A stretch of 64,000 nucleotides of DNA, from positions 1 to 64,000 of the forward strand of contig NZ_SDPQ02000001.1 in the NCBI RefSeq assembly GCF_004134905.2, given 5' to 3'. This DNA is from Aeromicrobium ginsengisoli. Its GTDB lineage: Bacteria; Actinomycetota; Actinomycetes; Propionibacteriales; Nocardioidaceae. Each line of letters opens with the position of its first letter. The stretch's first letter is position 1. The notes under the pieces are model-generated. The model did no database searches, had not been told where the DNA came from, and saw nothing but the letters and a program-made list of their open reading frames with translations. A program made the position numbers and the translations under genes. Of this stretch, positions 33,169 through 41,153 are shown piece after piece.

Positions 33169-33766
33169 GCGCACCACGCGGAGCCGTATGCCGTCGGTGC
33201 GGGTCCGCGCACTGCTGAGCCTGGGTGTCGCTCTGGGCATCGGCTCGGTCGGCACGTTCGCCTCGTGGACCGACGACGTGACGGTCAGCGGCACCACGTT
33301 CACGGCCGGCACGCTCGACCTGCAGGTCAACAACTCCGACTCGTACGCCACCACGACACTGAGCATGAGCGCCATGGTGCCGGGCACGACGTCGGCGGAG
33401 GTGCTGACCGTCAAGAACAACGGGACCGTCCCGTCGAAGTACACCTTGACCGGCGGGCTCACCGGCACCAACGCGGCCGACTACAACGCGGCGGCGGCAA
33501 ACGGGCTGCTGCTGACGGTCCGCCTCGGCGGCGCCAAGTCAGGTGCCACGTGCACGGGTGGCACGGCACTGGTCACGGACCAACCGCTGACCAGCACGAC
33601 GACGACCACGATCCTCGCCAAGCGCCCGAGCACGGCGCTGACCGCTTCTGGCGGCAACGAGGTCCTGTGCTTCCAGGTCAAGCTCTCCGACACCGCCCCC
33701 AGCAGCTTGCAGGGCAAGACGGCGACAGCCACGTTCACCGCAACCGGCACCTCGGACATCTCATGA
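33155..33766 (+). CDS. TasA/camelysin-like SipW-dependent exported protein, module A
   Basis: A 203-residue secreted protein. A basic N-terminus (SHRRTTRSRMPSVRVRALLS) precedes a hydrophobic run and the SipW-type junction GTFASWTDDVTVSGTTFTAG, as in TasA/CalY proteins. The mature part is Thr/Gly-rich and beta-like, with two Cys (ATCTGGT, VLCFQV). It overlaps the peptidase gene upstream by 14 bases and the peptidase fusion downstream by an ATGA. Likely a fibre or surface-layer subunit; the paralogue in module B is at 37514. Confidence 0.87.
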   Translation: MSSHRRTTRSRMPSVRVRALLSLGVALGIGSVGTFASWTDDVTVSGTTFTAGTLDLQVNNSDSYATTTLSMSAMVPGTTSAEVLTVKNNGTVPSKYTLTGGLTGTNAADYNAAAANGLLLTVRLGGAKSGATCTGGTALVTDQPLTSTTTTTILAKRPSTALTASGGNEVLCFQVKLSDTAPSSLQGKTATATFTATGTSDIS

Positions 33767-34710
33767 CCGGGCGCAGGTTGGTCCGCGGCACTCGCGAGGC
33801 CGCCCTGACCGGGGGCGCAATCCTCGGCTGTGTGTGCCTTGCCGCGACCGTGGCGGGGTACGCGTTCGGGATCACGCCGTTGGTGTTCCGCTCCGGGTCG
33901 ATGTCACCCGCGATCCACACGGGCGACCTCGCCGTCGCGCGTACGGTCGACGCCCGGTCGTTGGACGTCGGTGACATCGTCTCGGTGATCAATGCGGACG
34001 GTCATCGGGTGACCCATCGCCTCCGCGACATGTCGGCCGAAGGGGATGCTCGACAGCTGACCCTGCAGGGCGACGCCAACCAGGCTCCGGATGCCGAGGT
34101 CTACACCGTGACCCGCGCCGAACGGGTGCTCTTCGACGTCCCGAAGGCGGGATATGTCGTCAGCGCCGCGTCGGGTCCCGGAGGACTGTTCGTGCTCGGG
34201 GCATACGTGACCGGGATGCTGGTGCTGGCCTTTCGACGGCGACCCCCGGACGATCCGGTCGCACCGACGAAGCGCGGGGGAGCGCGCAAGGCAGGGCGCC
34301 GCACGAGGGTGGCGGCCCGCTCCGCGGTCGTCGCGGTCACCGGTGCCACGCTGGCCGTGGCCGCTCCGGCGTCCGCGGCCTTCTGGACGGATCCGGCACC
34401 CGTCACCGGCACGAGCCTGACGGCGTACACCCTGCCGGCGCCGGCGACGTTCACCTGTGGGGGACTCGGCGTGCTCTCCGTGACGTTCAACTGGGCAGCA
34501 GTCACCGGAGCGACCGACTACACGCTGCACTACGGACCGGGCGGAGCGACGACCAAGACCGTGACGGGCACCTCGACCAGCATCACGTCGGCGATCAGCG
34601 GCGGTACGGCCTGGATCGTGGCGAATCGCGGCTTCACCTCGACGACGTGGAGCTCGGTCGCCTCCACCACCCGGAGCTACACCGTTGCCGTCGTCAGCCT
34701 CTGCAGCTGA
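33763..34710 (+). CDS. SipW-like signal peptidase fused to a second SipW-type signal and beta domain, module A
   Basis: A 315-residue fusion. Residues 1-160 are a complete S26B peptidase: helix 12-36, Ser46 (RSGSMSP), His85 (RVTHRLR), Asp104 (QGDANQAP), helix about 138-157. After a basic linker (161-185), a second hydrophobic stretch ends in APASAAFWTDPAP (about 186-212), the same junction type as in the exported substrates. It leads to a fibronectin-like domain (222-315) with a Cys near each end. The chain seems to carry its own substrate. ATGA overlap with the upstream gene. Confidence 0.85.
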   Translation: MTGRRLVRGTREAALTGGAILGCVCLAATVAGYAFGITPLVFRSGSMSPAIHTGDLAVARTVDARSLDVGDIVSVINADGHRVTHRLRDMSAEGDARQLTLQGDANQAPDAEVYTVTRAERVLFDVPKAGYVVSAASGPGGLFVLGAYVTGMLVLAFRRRPPDDPVAPTKRGGARKAGRRTRVAARSAVVAVTGATLAVAAPASAAFWTDPAPVTGTSLTAYTLPAPATFTCGGLGVLSVTFNWAAVTGATDYTLHYGPGGATTKTVTGTSTSITSAISGGTAWIVANRGFTSTTWSSVASTTRSYTVAVVSLCS

Positions 34711-34777
34711 CGGGGCCGACGCGTCAGGGCGGGCCGCCGATAGAGTCTTCGCCGGGTGGGAGACCCGAAGGGACGCG

Positions 34778-35320
34778 ATGCCTCACGTGGGACGACGCAG
34801 GGCCAGATCAGGCCCGCGGACCGGTGGCTTCTGGCGCACGACCCTTCTCAACGTGGGGGCGGCGCTGGGTGTCGTGTGCCTGCTCGCGGCCGGGCTCGGA
34901 GCGGCACTCGGCGTGACCCCCATCGCCTTCCGCTCCGACTCGATGGCACCGGCCATCTCCTCGGGCGACCTGGCCCTGGCGAGGAGCGTCTCGGCCGGCG
35001 ACATCGGCAACGGCGACATCGTGAGCGTGTCCGACCGCCAGGGCTCCCGGGTGACCCATCGCGTGGTCCAGGTCGAGCCGTACGGCAGCAGCATCCGGCT
35101 GACGCTCCAGGCCGACGACAGCGCGGCGCCCGACGCCGAGACGTACGACGTGACGTCGGTCGAGCGGGTCTTCGTCTCGGTCCCGCTCCTCGGGTACGTC
35201 TTCGGTGCGGCCGGCGGCCTGGTGGTGATCGGCATCGGTGGGGTCTTCGTGGCCTGCCTCGCCATCGTGGTCTTCGTCCCGCGGCGGAAGATCGCCGGCA
35301 CGCGACGCGCCGTCGACTGA
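34778..35320 (+). CDS. stand-alone SipW-like signal peptidase with altered active-site loop
   Basis: A 180-residue S26B peptidase homologue. N-terminal helix about 23-46, Ser55 in RSDSMAPAI, His94 in RVTHRVV, Asp113 in QADDSAAPD, C-terminal helix about 146-170. The usual GDxN loop reads ADxS and the GSM becomes DSM, so activity may be shifted or lost. It is closest in sequence to the peptidase part of the preceding fusion, as if copied from it without the substrate domain. ATG 34778 has GAAGGGA upstream; a TAGAGT element may give it its own promoter. Confidence 0.82.
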   Translation: MPHVGRRRARSGPRTGGFWRTTLLNVGAALGVVCLLAAGLGAALGVTPIAFRSDSMAPAISSGDLALARSVSAGDIGNGDIVSVSDRQGSRVTHRVVQVEPYGSSIRLTLQADDSAAPDAETYDVTSVERVFVSVPLLGYVFGAAGGLVVIGIGGVFVACLAIVVFVPRRKIAGTRRAVD

Positions 35321-35726
35321 GGTTGTGGCGAAGTCGCGATTCCGCACTGATACCGCGTATGATTCGTGGTGATCGCCGCGCTGAAGTATGGGAGTGCTTC
35401 GCAAGGTGCGGTGATGGAACAGAGGGAGCACGACCCCTGCACGGACGCTCTGCGTCCCAGGCGTGCTTGCCTCCGTCGAACCCGATCGGGAGGGATATCC
35501 GAGAGGGAGCGGCGGCGGTGGCGTATCCCCTGGAGATTCGTCTCTCACGCCGCCGCCGTCGCCTGACGGACTGCGCATGGCTCCTCTGACCCATTCGGAC
35601 AAGCCGTCTAGTCCCTTTGAGTCATCTTCTCCCCATTGCAGTGTCCTTGTGGTCCACGTCTCGTTTGTCGAGTGAAAGCAACGCGTGACCTGCCCGGGTC
35701 GCGCCGAACTCGGATGGGACTCCCAC
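35321..35726. other. 406-base intergenic region between modules A and B
   Basis: No gene is supported. An open frame here (35366-35566) is Arg-rich and has no ribosome site. The stretch holds a TATGAT element (35358-35363), a GC-rich inverted repeat (CGGCGGCGG at 35510-35518 and CCGCCGCCG at 35550-35558), and the second 31-nt shared block (35609-35639). Confidence 0.6.
35609..35639 (+). promoter_or_regulatory. shared 31-nt block, copy B, upstream of module B
   Basis: TAGTC-N5-GAGTCATCTT-N-TCCC-N-ATTGC, the same as upstream of module A at 26 of 31 positions and with identical spacing. It lies 88 bases before the module B exported gene (92 in module A). Confidence 0.65.
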
Positions 35727-36248
35727 ATGAAGAAATCCACCAAGGGCGCACTCGCTGCCGCCGCCGCAGGCACGCTGCTTCTCGGCGGCGCCGGATCGCT
35801 GGCCTTCTGGAACGCGACCGCGACGATCGACTCGTCGAGCGTCAACGCCGGCTCGCTGACCTTGACCGACGACGACTGCTCGGACTGGATCCTGGACAAC
35901 GGCGAGGACGTCGGCGGAGTTGCCCTCGTCGACTCGATCGTCCCGGGCGACCAGCTCACCAAGACCTGCACGTACAAGATCACCGCGACCGGTGATCACC
36001 TCCGCGCCACGCTCGGTGCCAGCGGCGGAACCCCGTCCGGTGACCTGGCCGGCGTCGTCACCGTCACCCCCTCGTTCGACGTGGACGGCAACACCGTCAC
36101 CGAGATCACCGAGGACAACGACGGCGACACGCTGACGGCCAAGATCGTTCTCGACTTCCCGTACGGCACGGGCGTCGACAACGACACACAGCTCGATCAG
36201 CTGAACCTCAGCGACTACGTGGTCACGGCCACGCAGGTTCACAACTGA
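35727..36248 (+). CDS. exported protein with alternate (SipW-type) signal peptide, module B
   Basis: A 173-residue paralogue of the module A protein at 32027. The signal KKSTKGALAAAAAGTLLLGG, then SLAFWNAT, is nearly identical. The mature part keeps the two-Cys pattern (DDDCSDW, KTCTYKI), the ITATGDHLRATL stretch and the C-terminal VTATQVHN, but differs elsewhere. Start ATG 35727 follows GGGAC. A long hairpin follows the gene, then the module B peptidase. Likely a second structural subunit type. Confidence 0.88.
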   Translation: MKKSTKGALAAAAAGTLLLGGAGSLAFWNATATIDSSSVNAGSLTLTDDDCSDWILDNGEDVGGVALVDSIVPGDQLTKTCTYKITATGDHLRATLGASGGTPSGDLAGVVTVTPSFDVDGNTVTEITEDNDGDTLTAKIVLDFPYGTGVDNDTQLDQLNLSDYVVTATQVHN

Positions 36249-36268
36249 TCGATCAGTAGGTATCCCTC

Positions 36269-36310
36269 CCTGGCAGGGGTGCCGGCGCACGCCGGCACCC
36301 CAACGCCAGG
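36269..36310 (+). other. strong intercistronic hairpin after first exported gene of module B
   Basis: An inner 11-bp stem GGGGTGCCGGC / GCCGGCACCCC with a GCAC loop is extended by outer CCTGGC / GCCAGG arms. No T tract. It is at the same place as the hairpin in module A. Confidence 0.65.
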
Positions 36311-36340
36311 GACACCTGACATGACACGAAACGGGGACGC

Positions 36341-36895
36341 ATGAAGAGCACCGCTGGATGGATCGGCCAGGTCGTCTCCTGGTTCGTCATCTTCGCGATG
36401 CTCGCTGTCCTCGCGGTCTGTGTCCTGATCCCCAGGCTCGGCGGCGGCACGCCGTACACGATCCTGACGGGCTCCATGAAGTCGTCCTTGCCGCCCGGAA
36501 CCCTCATCGTCGTCAGGCCCACGCCGGCGAACGAGATCAACATCGGAGACGTCATCACCTTCCAGATCGAGACCGGCAAGCCGGCTGTCGCGTCGCACCG
36601 GGTCATCGGCAAGACCGTTGCCGACGACGGCACCCCGCGTCTCATCACCAAGGGCGACGACAACGCGGCCGCGGATCCCGATCTCGTACAGCCGGCGCAG
36701 ATTCGCGGCAAGCTCTGGTACTCCGTCCCCGTCCTGGGTCGGGCCAACACCCTTCTCGACAGGTCCCAGCACCAGACGCTGGTGATCTCGGCCGGTGGCG
36801 CGCTGCTCGTCTATGCCGCGTTCATGCTCGTGTCGGCCGCCACCGACTCCCGCGCGCCGCGCGCCGCGCGCCGCAAGACGGAGGTCGTCGCATGA
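36341..36895 (+). CDS. SipW-like signal peptidase I (S26B), module B
   Basis: A 184-residue membrane peptidase, paralogue of the one at 32608. N-terminal helix about 8-31, Ser45 in LTGSMKSSLPPGTLIVV, His86 in VASHRVIG, Asp106 in TKGDDNAAADP, C-terminal helix about 144-164, basic tail. All three catalytic positions are kept. It overlaps the LPDTG-protein gene by an ATGA. Confidence 0.9.
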   Translation: MKSTAGWIGQVVSWFVIFAMLAVLAVCVLIPRLGGGTPYTILTGSMKSSLPPGTLIVVRPTPANEINIGDVITFQIETGKPAVASHRVIGKTVADDGTPRLITKGDDNAAADPDLVQPAQIRGKLWYSVPVLGRANTLLDRSQHQTLVISAGGALLVYAAFMLVSAATDSRAPRAARRKTEVVA

Positions 36896-37521
36896 AGCGC
36901 CTCCTGACCCTCGTGCTGGCGATCGGCCTCGTGCTCATCGGCGGCCCGGCTTCCGCGGCCGACGAGATCGGCCTCAGCCGCGACGGCGTGACGTTCACGT
37001 CCTCGCTCAGCGGCTCCCTGTTCGACTCGGCGTTCATCTGGGTGCCAGGAGACGTCGAATCGGAGACGTTCTACGTACGCAATCAAGGTGGCGACACGGC
37101 TCGGCTGACGGTCGACATCATCGGCGAGCAGATCAGCGACCTGATCGAGTCGGGCGACCTGCACGTCACGGCGACCAGTGGCAGCCACAGCACGACCGTC
37201 TCGGCTCCCGGCGACCACCGGCTCCTGAGCATCCCCGGCGTCAAGGCCGACCAGATCGTGCCGGTGACCGTCACGGTCGCCTTCGACGAGGCATCGACCA
37301 ACGAGACGCAGCTGCTCTCGAGCGACCTCACCTTCCGCATCAACCTCAAGCAGACCTCGGCCGTCCTGGGCGAGGACGACGAAGACGACGACGGCCTGCT
37401 GCCCGACACCGGGGCCCTGACCCCGCTGTGGCTCGCGGGCCTGGCCGCCATCTGCATCGGCAGCGGTGCCGCACTCATCTCACGACGACGCACTCACACA
37501 GAGGGAGCCTCCCATGGCTAA
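36892..37521 (+). CDS. secreted LPXTG (LPDTG) wall-anchored protein
   Basis: A 209-residue protein. An ordinary Sec signal ends GGPASAADE (about residue 23). The middle part is beta-rich (about 30-155) and reminiscent of WxL/DUF-type immunoglobulin folds, with no Cys. An acidic spacer (GEDDEDDDGL) precedes the sortase motif LPDTG (170-174), a hydrophobic helix and the RRR tail. This is a textbook sortase substrate, and the only sortase in the window is the class F enzyme 10 kb upstream. Coupled to the peptidase by ATGA overlap and to the next TasA-like gene by an 8-base overlap. It may tether the SipW-processed fibre to the wall. Confidence 0.9.
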   Translation: MKRLLTLVLAIGLVLIGGPASAADEIGLSRDGVTFTSSLSGSLFDSAFIWVPGDVESETFYVRNQGGDTARLTVDIIGEQISDLIESGDLHVTATSGSHSTTVSAPGDHRLLSIPGVKADQIVPVTVTVAFDEASTNETQLLSSDLTFRINLKQTSAVLGEDDEDDDGLLPDTGALTPLWLAGLAAICIGSGAALISRRRTHTEGASHG

Positions 37522-38107
37522 GCACTCCACGTCCCGACTCCGCCGCGCTGCGAGGGGCCTGCGATCGACGCCGGTCCGTGCCGTGCTCAGCCTTGGCGTC
37601 GTGTTCGGCCTGGGTGCCGTGGGCACGCTGGCCTACTGGACGGACACCGCGGCCCTGGCCGGCGGCACGTTCACGGCCGGCACCCTCGACATCAAGCTGT
37701 CAGGGGTCGACAACAACCCCGCCGCGTTCACGACGAGCTTCGCGATGACCAACATGCAGCCCGGTGACAGCAAGGCGGCGAGCGTCTCGGTCCAGAACGC
37801 CGGCAGCCTCGACTTCACCTACACCGCGACGGGCACGGCACCCGGCGCGCTGAACTCGACCTTGGTGTTCCGGGTCGTCCCGGGCGGCACGGTCTCCGGC
37901 GGCACCTGCACCGGTGGGACCCAGACGTACAACGCGAGCCTGACGGCCGGCAACACCGGCGTCATCACGACGAACCGCCCGCTGGCTGCCGGTGCGAACG
38001 AGTCGTTCTGCGTCAGCGCCTCGATCCCGTCCGGCGCCACCACCGGTCAGGGCCTGTCGACCACGGCCTCGTTCACCTTCAACGCGAAGCAGGTCGGAGC
38101 CCCGTAA
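37514..38107 (+). CDS. TasA/camelysin-like SipW-dependent exported protein, module B
   Basis: A 197-residue paralogue of the protein at 33155. The basic N-terminus (KHSTSRLRRAARGLRSTPVR) and hydrophobic run end in VGTLAYWTDTAALAGGTFTAG, the SipW-type junction. The mature chain is Thr/Gly/Ala-rich and beta-like, with Cys in GGTCTGGTQ and ESFCVS. It overlaps the LPDTG gene by 8 bases and the peptidase fusion by one base. Likely a fibre subunit. Confidence 0.87.
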   Translation: MAKHSTSRLRRAARGLRSTPVRAVLSLGVVFGLGAVGTLAYWTDTAALAGGTFTAGTLDIKLSGVDNNPAAFTTSFAMTNMQPGDSKAASVSVQNAGSLDFTYTATGTAPGALNSTLVFRVVPGGTVSGGTCTGGTQTYNASLTAGNTGVITTNRPLAAGANESFCVSASIPSGATTGQGLSTTASFTFNAKQVGAP

Positions 38108-39120
38108 TGAAAGAGCCCAACATGCGGCTCGTCTACGTGCAGAATTCGGAGACCCGAGCCGAGCGGCGCAAGCGTCGCCGTCGTGCCCTGTTCTCCCTGC
38201 GCGCCGTGCGCGAGGTCGTGCTGACCGTTGGTGCGATCCTCGGGGTGCTCTGCCTCGTGAGCGGTGTCGCGGCGATCGCGTTCGACATCAAGCCGATCGT
38301 GTTCCAGTCCGGCTCGATGGCGCCTGCCGTCGACACCGGCGCACTGGGCATCTCCCGCACGGTGCCGGCCAGCGACCTCAAGGTCGGCGATGTCGTCACG
38401 GTGCGTACGGGCACTGGCGTACGCGTGACCCACCGCATCAAGGACATCAGCCATTCCGGCGACAAGGCGACGTTGGTGCTCAAGGGTGACGCCAACAAGG
38501 TCCCCGACGACAAGGTGTACGTCGTGAAGTCCGCACCGCGCCTGCTGTTCGACGTGCCCAAGGCGGGATATGTCGTGTCGTTCATCTCGGGGCCGATCGG
38601 CATCTTCGCCGGCGGGCTCATGGTGGGCGTCGTCCTGCTGACGGTCTTCCGACCCGGCAACCCACGCTCCAAGAGCAAGGGCGGCGGCTCCCGCAAGGCG
38701 TTCTCCGCGGCTGCTGTGATGATCATCGGCACGAGCGTCACCGGGGTCTTCAGCGGCGCGCAGACGCAGGCCTACTACACCGACAGCGCGACGGCGACGT
38801 CCGGGACGTTCAGCGGCGCAGCTGCCGTGGTGATCACGAACTGCACCACGAGCGGCAACAGTCTCACGATCACCTGGACGGCTCCGGTCAGCCCGACGAC
38901 GTGGGAGTTCCGCTACGCCTACACGACGCCCGCAGGCGGCACCGAGGTCGACTCGTTCGCCGGCTCGCTGCGGACGAGGACGTCGTCGACGAACCTCAAC
39001 AACAAGGCCGGCACCGTGACGCTGGTCGGGATCTTCCCGTCGCCGACGGGTGAGAAGACGTCGTTCACGTACGCGTTCTCCGGCAATGGTGCCAACCGCT
39101 CCTGCACCCTGGTCCCGTAG
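38107..39120 (+). CDS. SipW-like signal peptidase fused to a second SipW-type signal and beta domain, module B
   Basis: A 337-residue fusion with the same plan as the protein at 33763. The basic cytoplasmic N-terminus is longer. Peptidase part: helix about 35-60, Ser70 (QSGSMAP), His109 (RVTHRIK), Asp128 (KGDANKVP), helix about 161-181. A Lys/Gly/Ser linker leads to a second hydrophobic segment (198-219) ending GAQTQAYYTDSATA, the SipW junction type. The C-terminal beta domain (about 235-337) has Cys at both ends (ITNCTTSG, RSCTLVP). Independent conservation of the fusion in both modules shows that it is not an accident of annotation. Confidence 0.86.
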   Translation: MKEPNMRLVYVQNSETRAERRKRRRRALFSLRAVREVVLTVGAILGVLCLVSGVAAIAFDIKPIVFQSGSMAPAVDTGALGISRTVPASDLKVGDVVTVRTGTGVRVTHRIKDISHSGDKATLVLKGDANKVPDDKVYVVKSAPRLLFDVPKAGYVVSFISGPIGIFAGGLMVGVVLLTVFRPGNPRSKSKGGGSRKAFSAAAVMIIGTSVTGVFSGAQTQAYYTDSATATSGTFSGAAAVVITNCTTSGNSLTITWTAPVSPTTWEFRYAYTTPAGGTEVDSFAGSLRTRTSSTNLNNKAGTVTLVGIFPSPTGEKTSFTYAFSGNGANRSCTLVP

Positions 39121-39151
39121 GCGTCGATCTCGTCGCCGGTAGGCTCGTACG

Positions 39152-39751
39152 GTGGCTTCCCCATCGATCGGCGTGTTCGCGCTGCAGGGCGACGTGCGCG
39201 AGCATCTTCGTGCCCTGGGCGACCTCGGCGTGCCGGCGTTCACGGTGCGCCGGCCCGAGGAGCTCGAGCGGTGCGACGCCCTGGTGCTGCCGGGTGGGGA
39301 GTCGACCACGATGTACAAGCTCGCCCGCTCGTTCGACCTCTTCGAGCCGCTCGCCGCGCGCATCCACGGTGGGATGCCGACGTTCGGCACATGTGCGGGC
39401 ATGATCATGCTCGCCGACCGCATCGAGGACGGGATCGCCGGCCAGGAGACGCTCGGTGGCCTCGACATCACGGTGCGGCGCAACGCCTTCGGGCGCCAGG
39501 TCGACTCGTTCGAGGGCGACATCGAGTTCGACGGGTTCAGTGAACCCGTGCACGCCGTGTTCATCCGCGCGCCATGGGTCGAGACCCTCGGCCCGGACGT
39601 GCAGCCCCTCGCCACGATTCCTTCCGGCGAGGCCGCCGGTAGAATCGTGGCCGTTCGGCAGGGCAACCTGATGGCGACGTCGTTCCACCCCGAAGTCGGG
39701 AGCGACGACCGCATCCATCGTTACTTCGTCGACCTCGTCAAGCAGTCGTAG
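39152..39751 (+). CDS. pdxT: pyridoxal 5'-phosphate synthase glutaminase PdxT
   Basis: A 199-residue class I glutaminase that feeds ammonia to Pdx[15 protein letters not shown] at the start, LPGGESTT, the nucleophile Cys in FGTCAGM and the His-Glu pair in FHPEVG are all present. It starts with GTG, 31 bases after the SipW-fusion stop, so it may be read from the secretion operon. It is followed 15 bases later by yebC. Confidence 0.96.
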   Translation: MASPSIGVFALQGDVREHLRALGDLGVPAFTVRRPEELERCDALVLPGGESTTMYKLARSFDLFEPLAARIHGGMPTFGTCAGMIMLADRIEDGIAGQETLGGLDITVRRNAFGRQVDSFEGDIEFDGFSEPVHAVFIRAPWVETLGPDVQPLATIPSGEAAGRIVAVRQGNLMATSFHPEVGSDDRIHRYFVDLVKQS

Positions 39752-39766
39752 AAAGAAGGCACCCTC

Positions 39767-40528
39767 ATGTCAGGCCACTCCAAGTGGGCGACGACCAAGC
39801 ACAAGAAGGCCATCGTCGACGCCAAGCGCGGCAAGATGTTCGCCAAGATGGTCAAGAACATCGAGGTCGCGGCCCGCATCGGCGGACCCGATCCTGAGGG
39901 CAACCCCACGCTCTACGACGCGATCCAGAAGGCCAAGAAGTCCTCGGTGCCCAAGGACCACATCGATCGCGCGGTCAAGCGCGGTGGTGGCGTGGGCGAC
40001 GACGCCGTCGACTACATCACGATCATGTACGAGGGCTATGCCCCGGGCGGCGTCGCGCTGCTCGTCGAGTGCCTCACCGACAACCGCAACCGCGCCGCGA
40101 TGGAAGTACGCACCGCGATGACGCGCAACGGCGGCACGATGGCCGATCCGGGCTCGGTGTCCTACATGTTCCACCGCAAGGGCGTCATCATGGTGCCGCA
40201 GGAGCAGGAGGGTGGCGCGACCAACGAGGACGACGTCCTGATGGCCGTGCTCGACGCGGGCGCCGAGGAGGTCAATGACCTCGACGGCTCGTTCGAGGTC
40301 ATCTGCGAGGCGACCGACCTGGTGGCCGTACGCACGGCGCTGCAGGAGGCCGGGCTCGACTACGACTCGGCGGACGCCTCGTTCGTACCCACGGTGACGG
40401 TCGAGGTCGACGTCGACGCGGCGACCAAGGTCATGCGGCTGATCGACGCGCTCGAGGACAGCGATGACGTGCAGAACGTCTTCGCCAACTTCGACGCCTC
40501 CGACGAGGTCATGGCGCAGGTCCAGTAG
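39767..40528 (+). CDS. YebC/PmpR-family transcriptional regulator
   Basis: A 253-residue protein of the YebC family, with the invariant start [14 protein letters not shown] and the [17 protein letters not shown] and [21 protein letters not shown] stretches. Members act as transcription regulators or, as recently found, help ribosomes at difficult sequences. It sits at its usual place just before ruvC. Confidence 0.95.
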   Translation: MSGHSKWATTKHKKAIVDAKRGKMFAKMVKNIEVAARIGGPDPEGNPTLYDAIQKAKKSSVPKDHIDRAVKRGGGVGDDAVDYITIMYEGYAPGGVALLVECLTDNRNRAAMEVRTAMTRNGGTMADPGSVSYMFHRKGVIMVPQEQEGGATNEDDVLMAVLDAGAEEVNDLDGSFEVICEATDLVAVRTALQEAGLDYDSADASFVPTVTVEVDVDAATKVMRLIDALEDSDDVQNVFANFDASDEVMAQVQ

Positions 40529-40613
40529 CCGTTTGGCCTCGGCGCGTCGCCCACAGCCTGAGGGAGTCGCCGTCTAGGCTGTCGAACATGCGTTCGGTAT
40601 GCGTGGTGCGGCG

Positions 40614-41153
40614 ATGAGGGTTCTCGGCATCGATCCCGGCCTCACCCGGTGCGGTGTGGGTGTCGTCGACGGCTCGGTCGGCCGGCCCCTGACGATGGTG
40701 CACGTGGGCGTCTACCGCACGCCGGCCGACCTCGACATCGCCAAGCGCCTCCATCAGCTGGAGCAGGCGGTCGAGGCGGGCATCCTCGAGCACCGCCCCG
40801 ATGTGGTCGCGGTCGAGCGGGTCTTCAGCCAGCACAACGTCCGCACGGTCATGGGCACGGCCCAGGCCAGCGGCATCGCGATGGTCGTCGCGGCCCGTCA
40901 CGGCATCCCGGTGCAGCTGCACACCCCGAGCGAGGTCAAGGCCGCCGTGACCGGCAGCGGCCGCGCCGACAAGGCACAGGTCACGCAGATGGTGACCCGG
41001 CTGCTGCGACTCACCTCCGCCCCGACGCCCGCCGACGCCGCCGACGCGCTGGCGCTGGCGATCTGCCACATCTGGCGCGGGGGAGCGCAGACCCGGCTCC
41101 AGGCCGCTGTCGAGGCTCAGTCACTACGCACCTCCGGCACGGCGAGCCGATGA
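40614..41153 (+). CDS. ruvC: Holliday junction resolvase RuvC
   Basis: A 179-residue endonuclease that cuts Holliday junctions. Metal-binding acidic residues are in [13 protein letters not shown], in VERVFSQHN and in the [13 protein letters not shown] pair. ATG 40614 is chosen because the beta strand with the first Asp starts directly after it. Overlaps ruvA by ATGA. Confidence 0.96.
   Translation: MRVLGIDPGLTRCGVGVVDGSVGRPLTMVHVGVYRTPADLDIAKRLHQLEQAVEAGILEHRPDVVAVERVFSQHNVRTVMGTAQASGIAMVVAARHGIPVQLHTPSEVKAAVTGSGRADKAQVTQMVTRLLRLTSAPTPADAADALALAICHIWRGGAQTRLQAAVEAQSLRTSGTASR

Noticed and set aside
35366-35566. A 66-codon frame between the two SipW modules
   Set aside because: Arg-rich composition with no ribosome site; the region is better explained as leader and inverted repeats.
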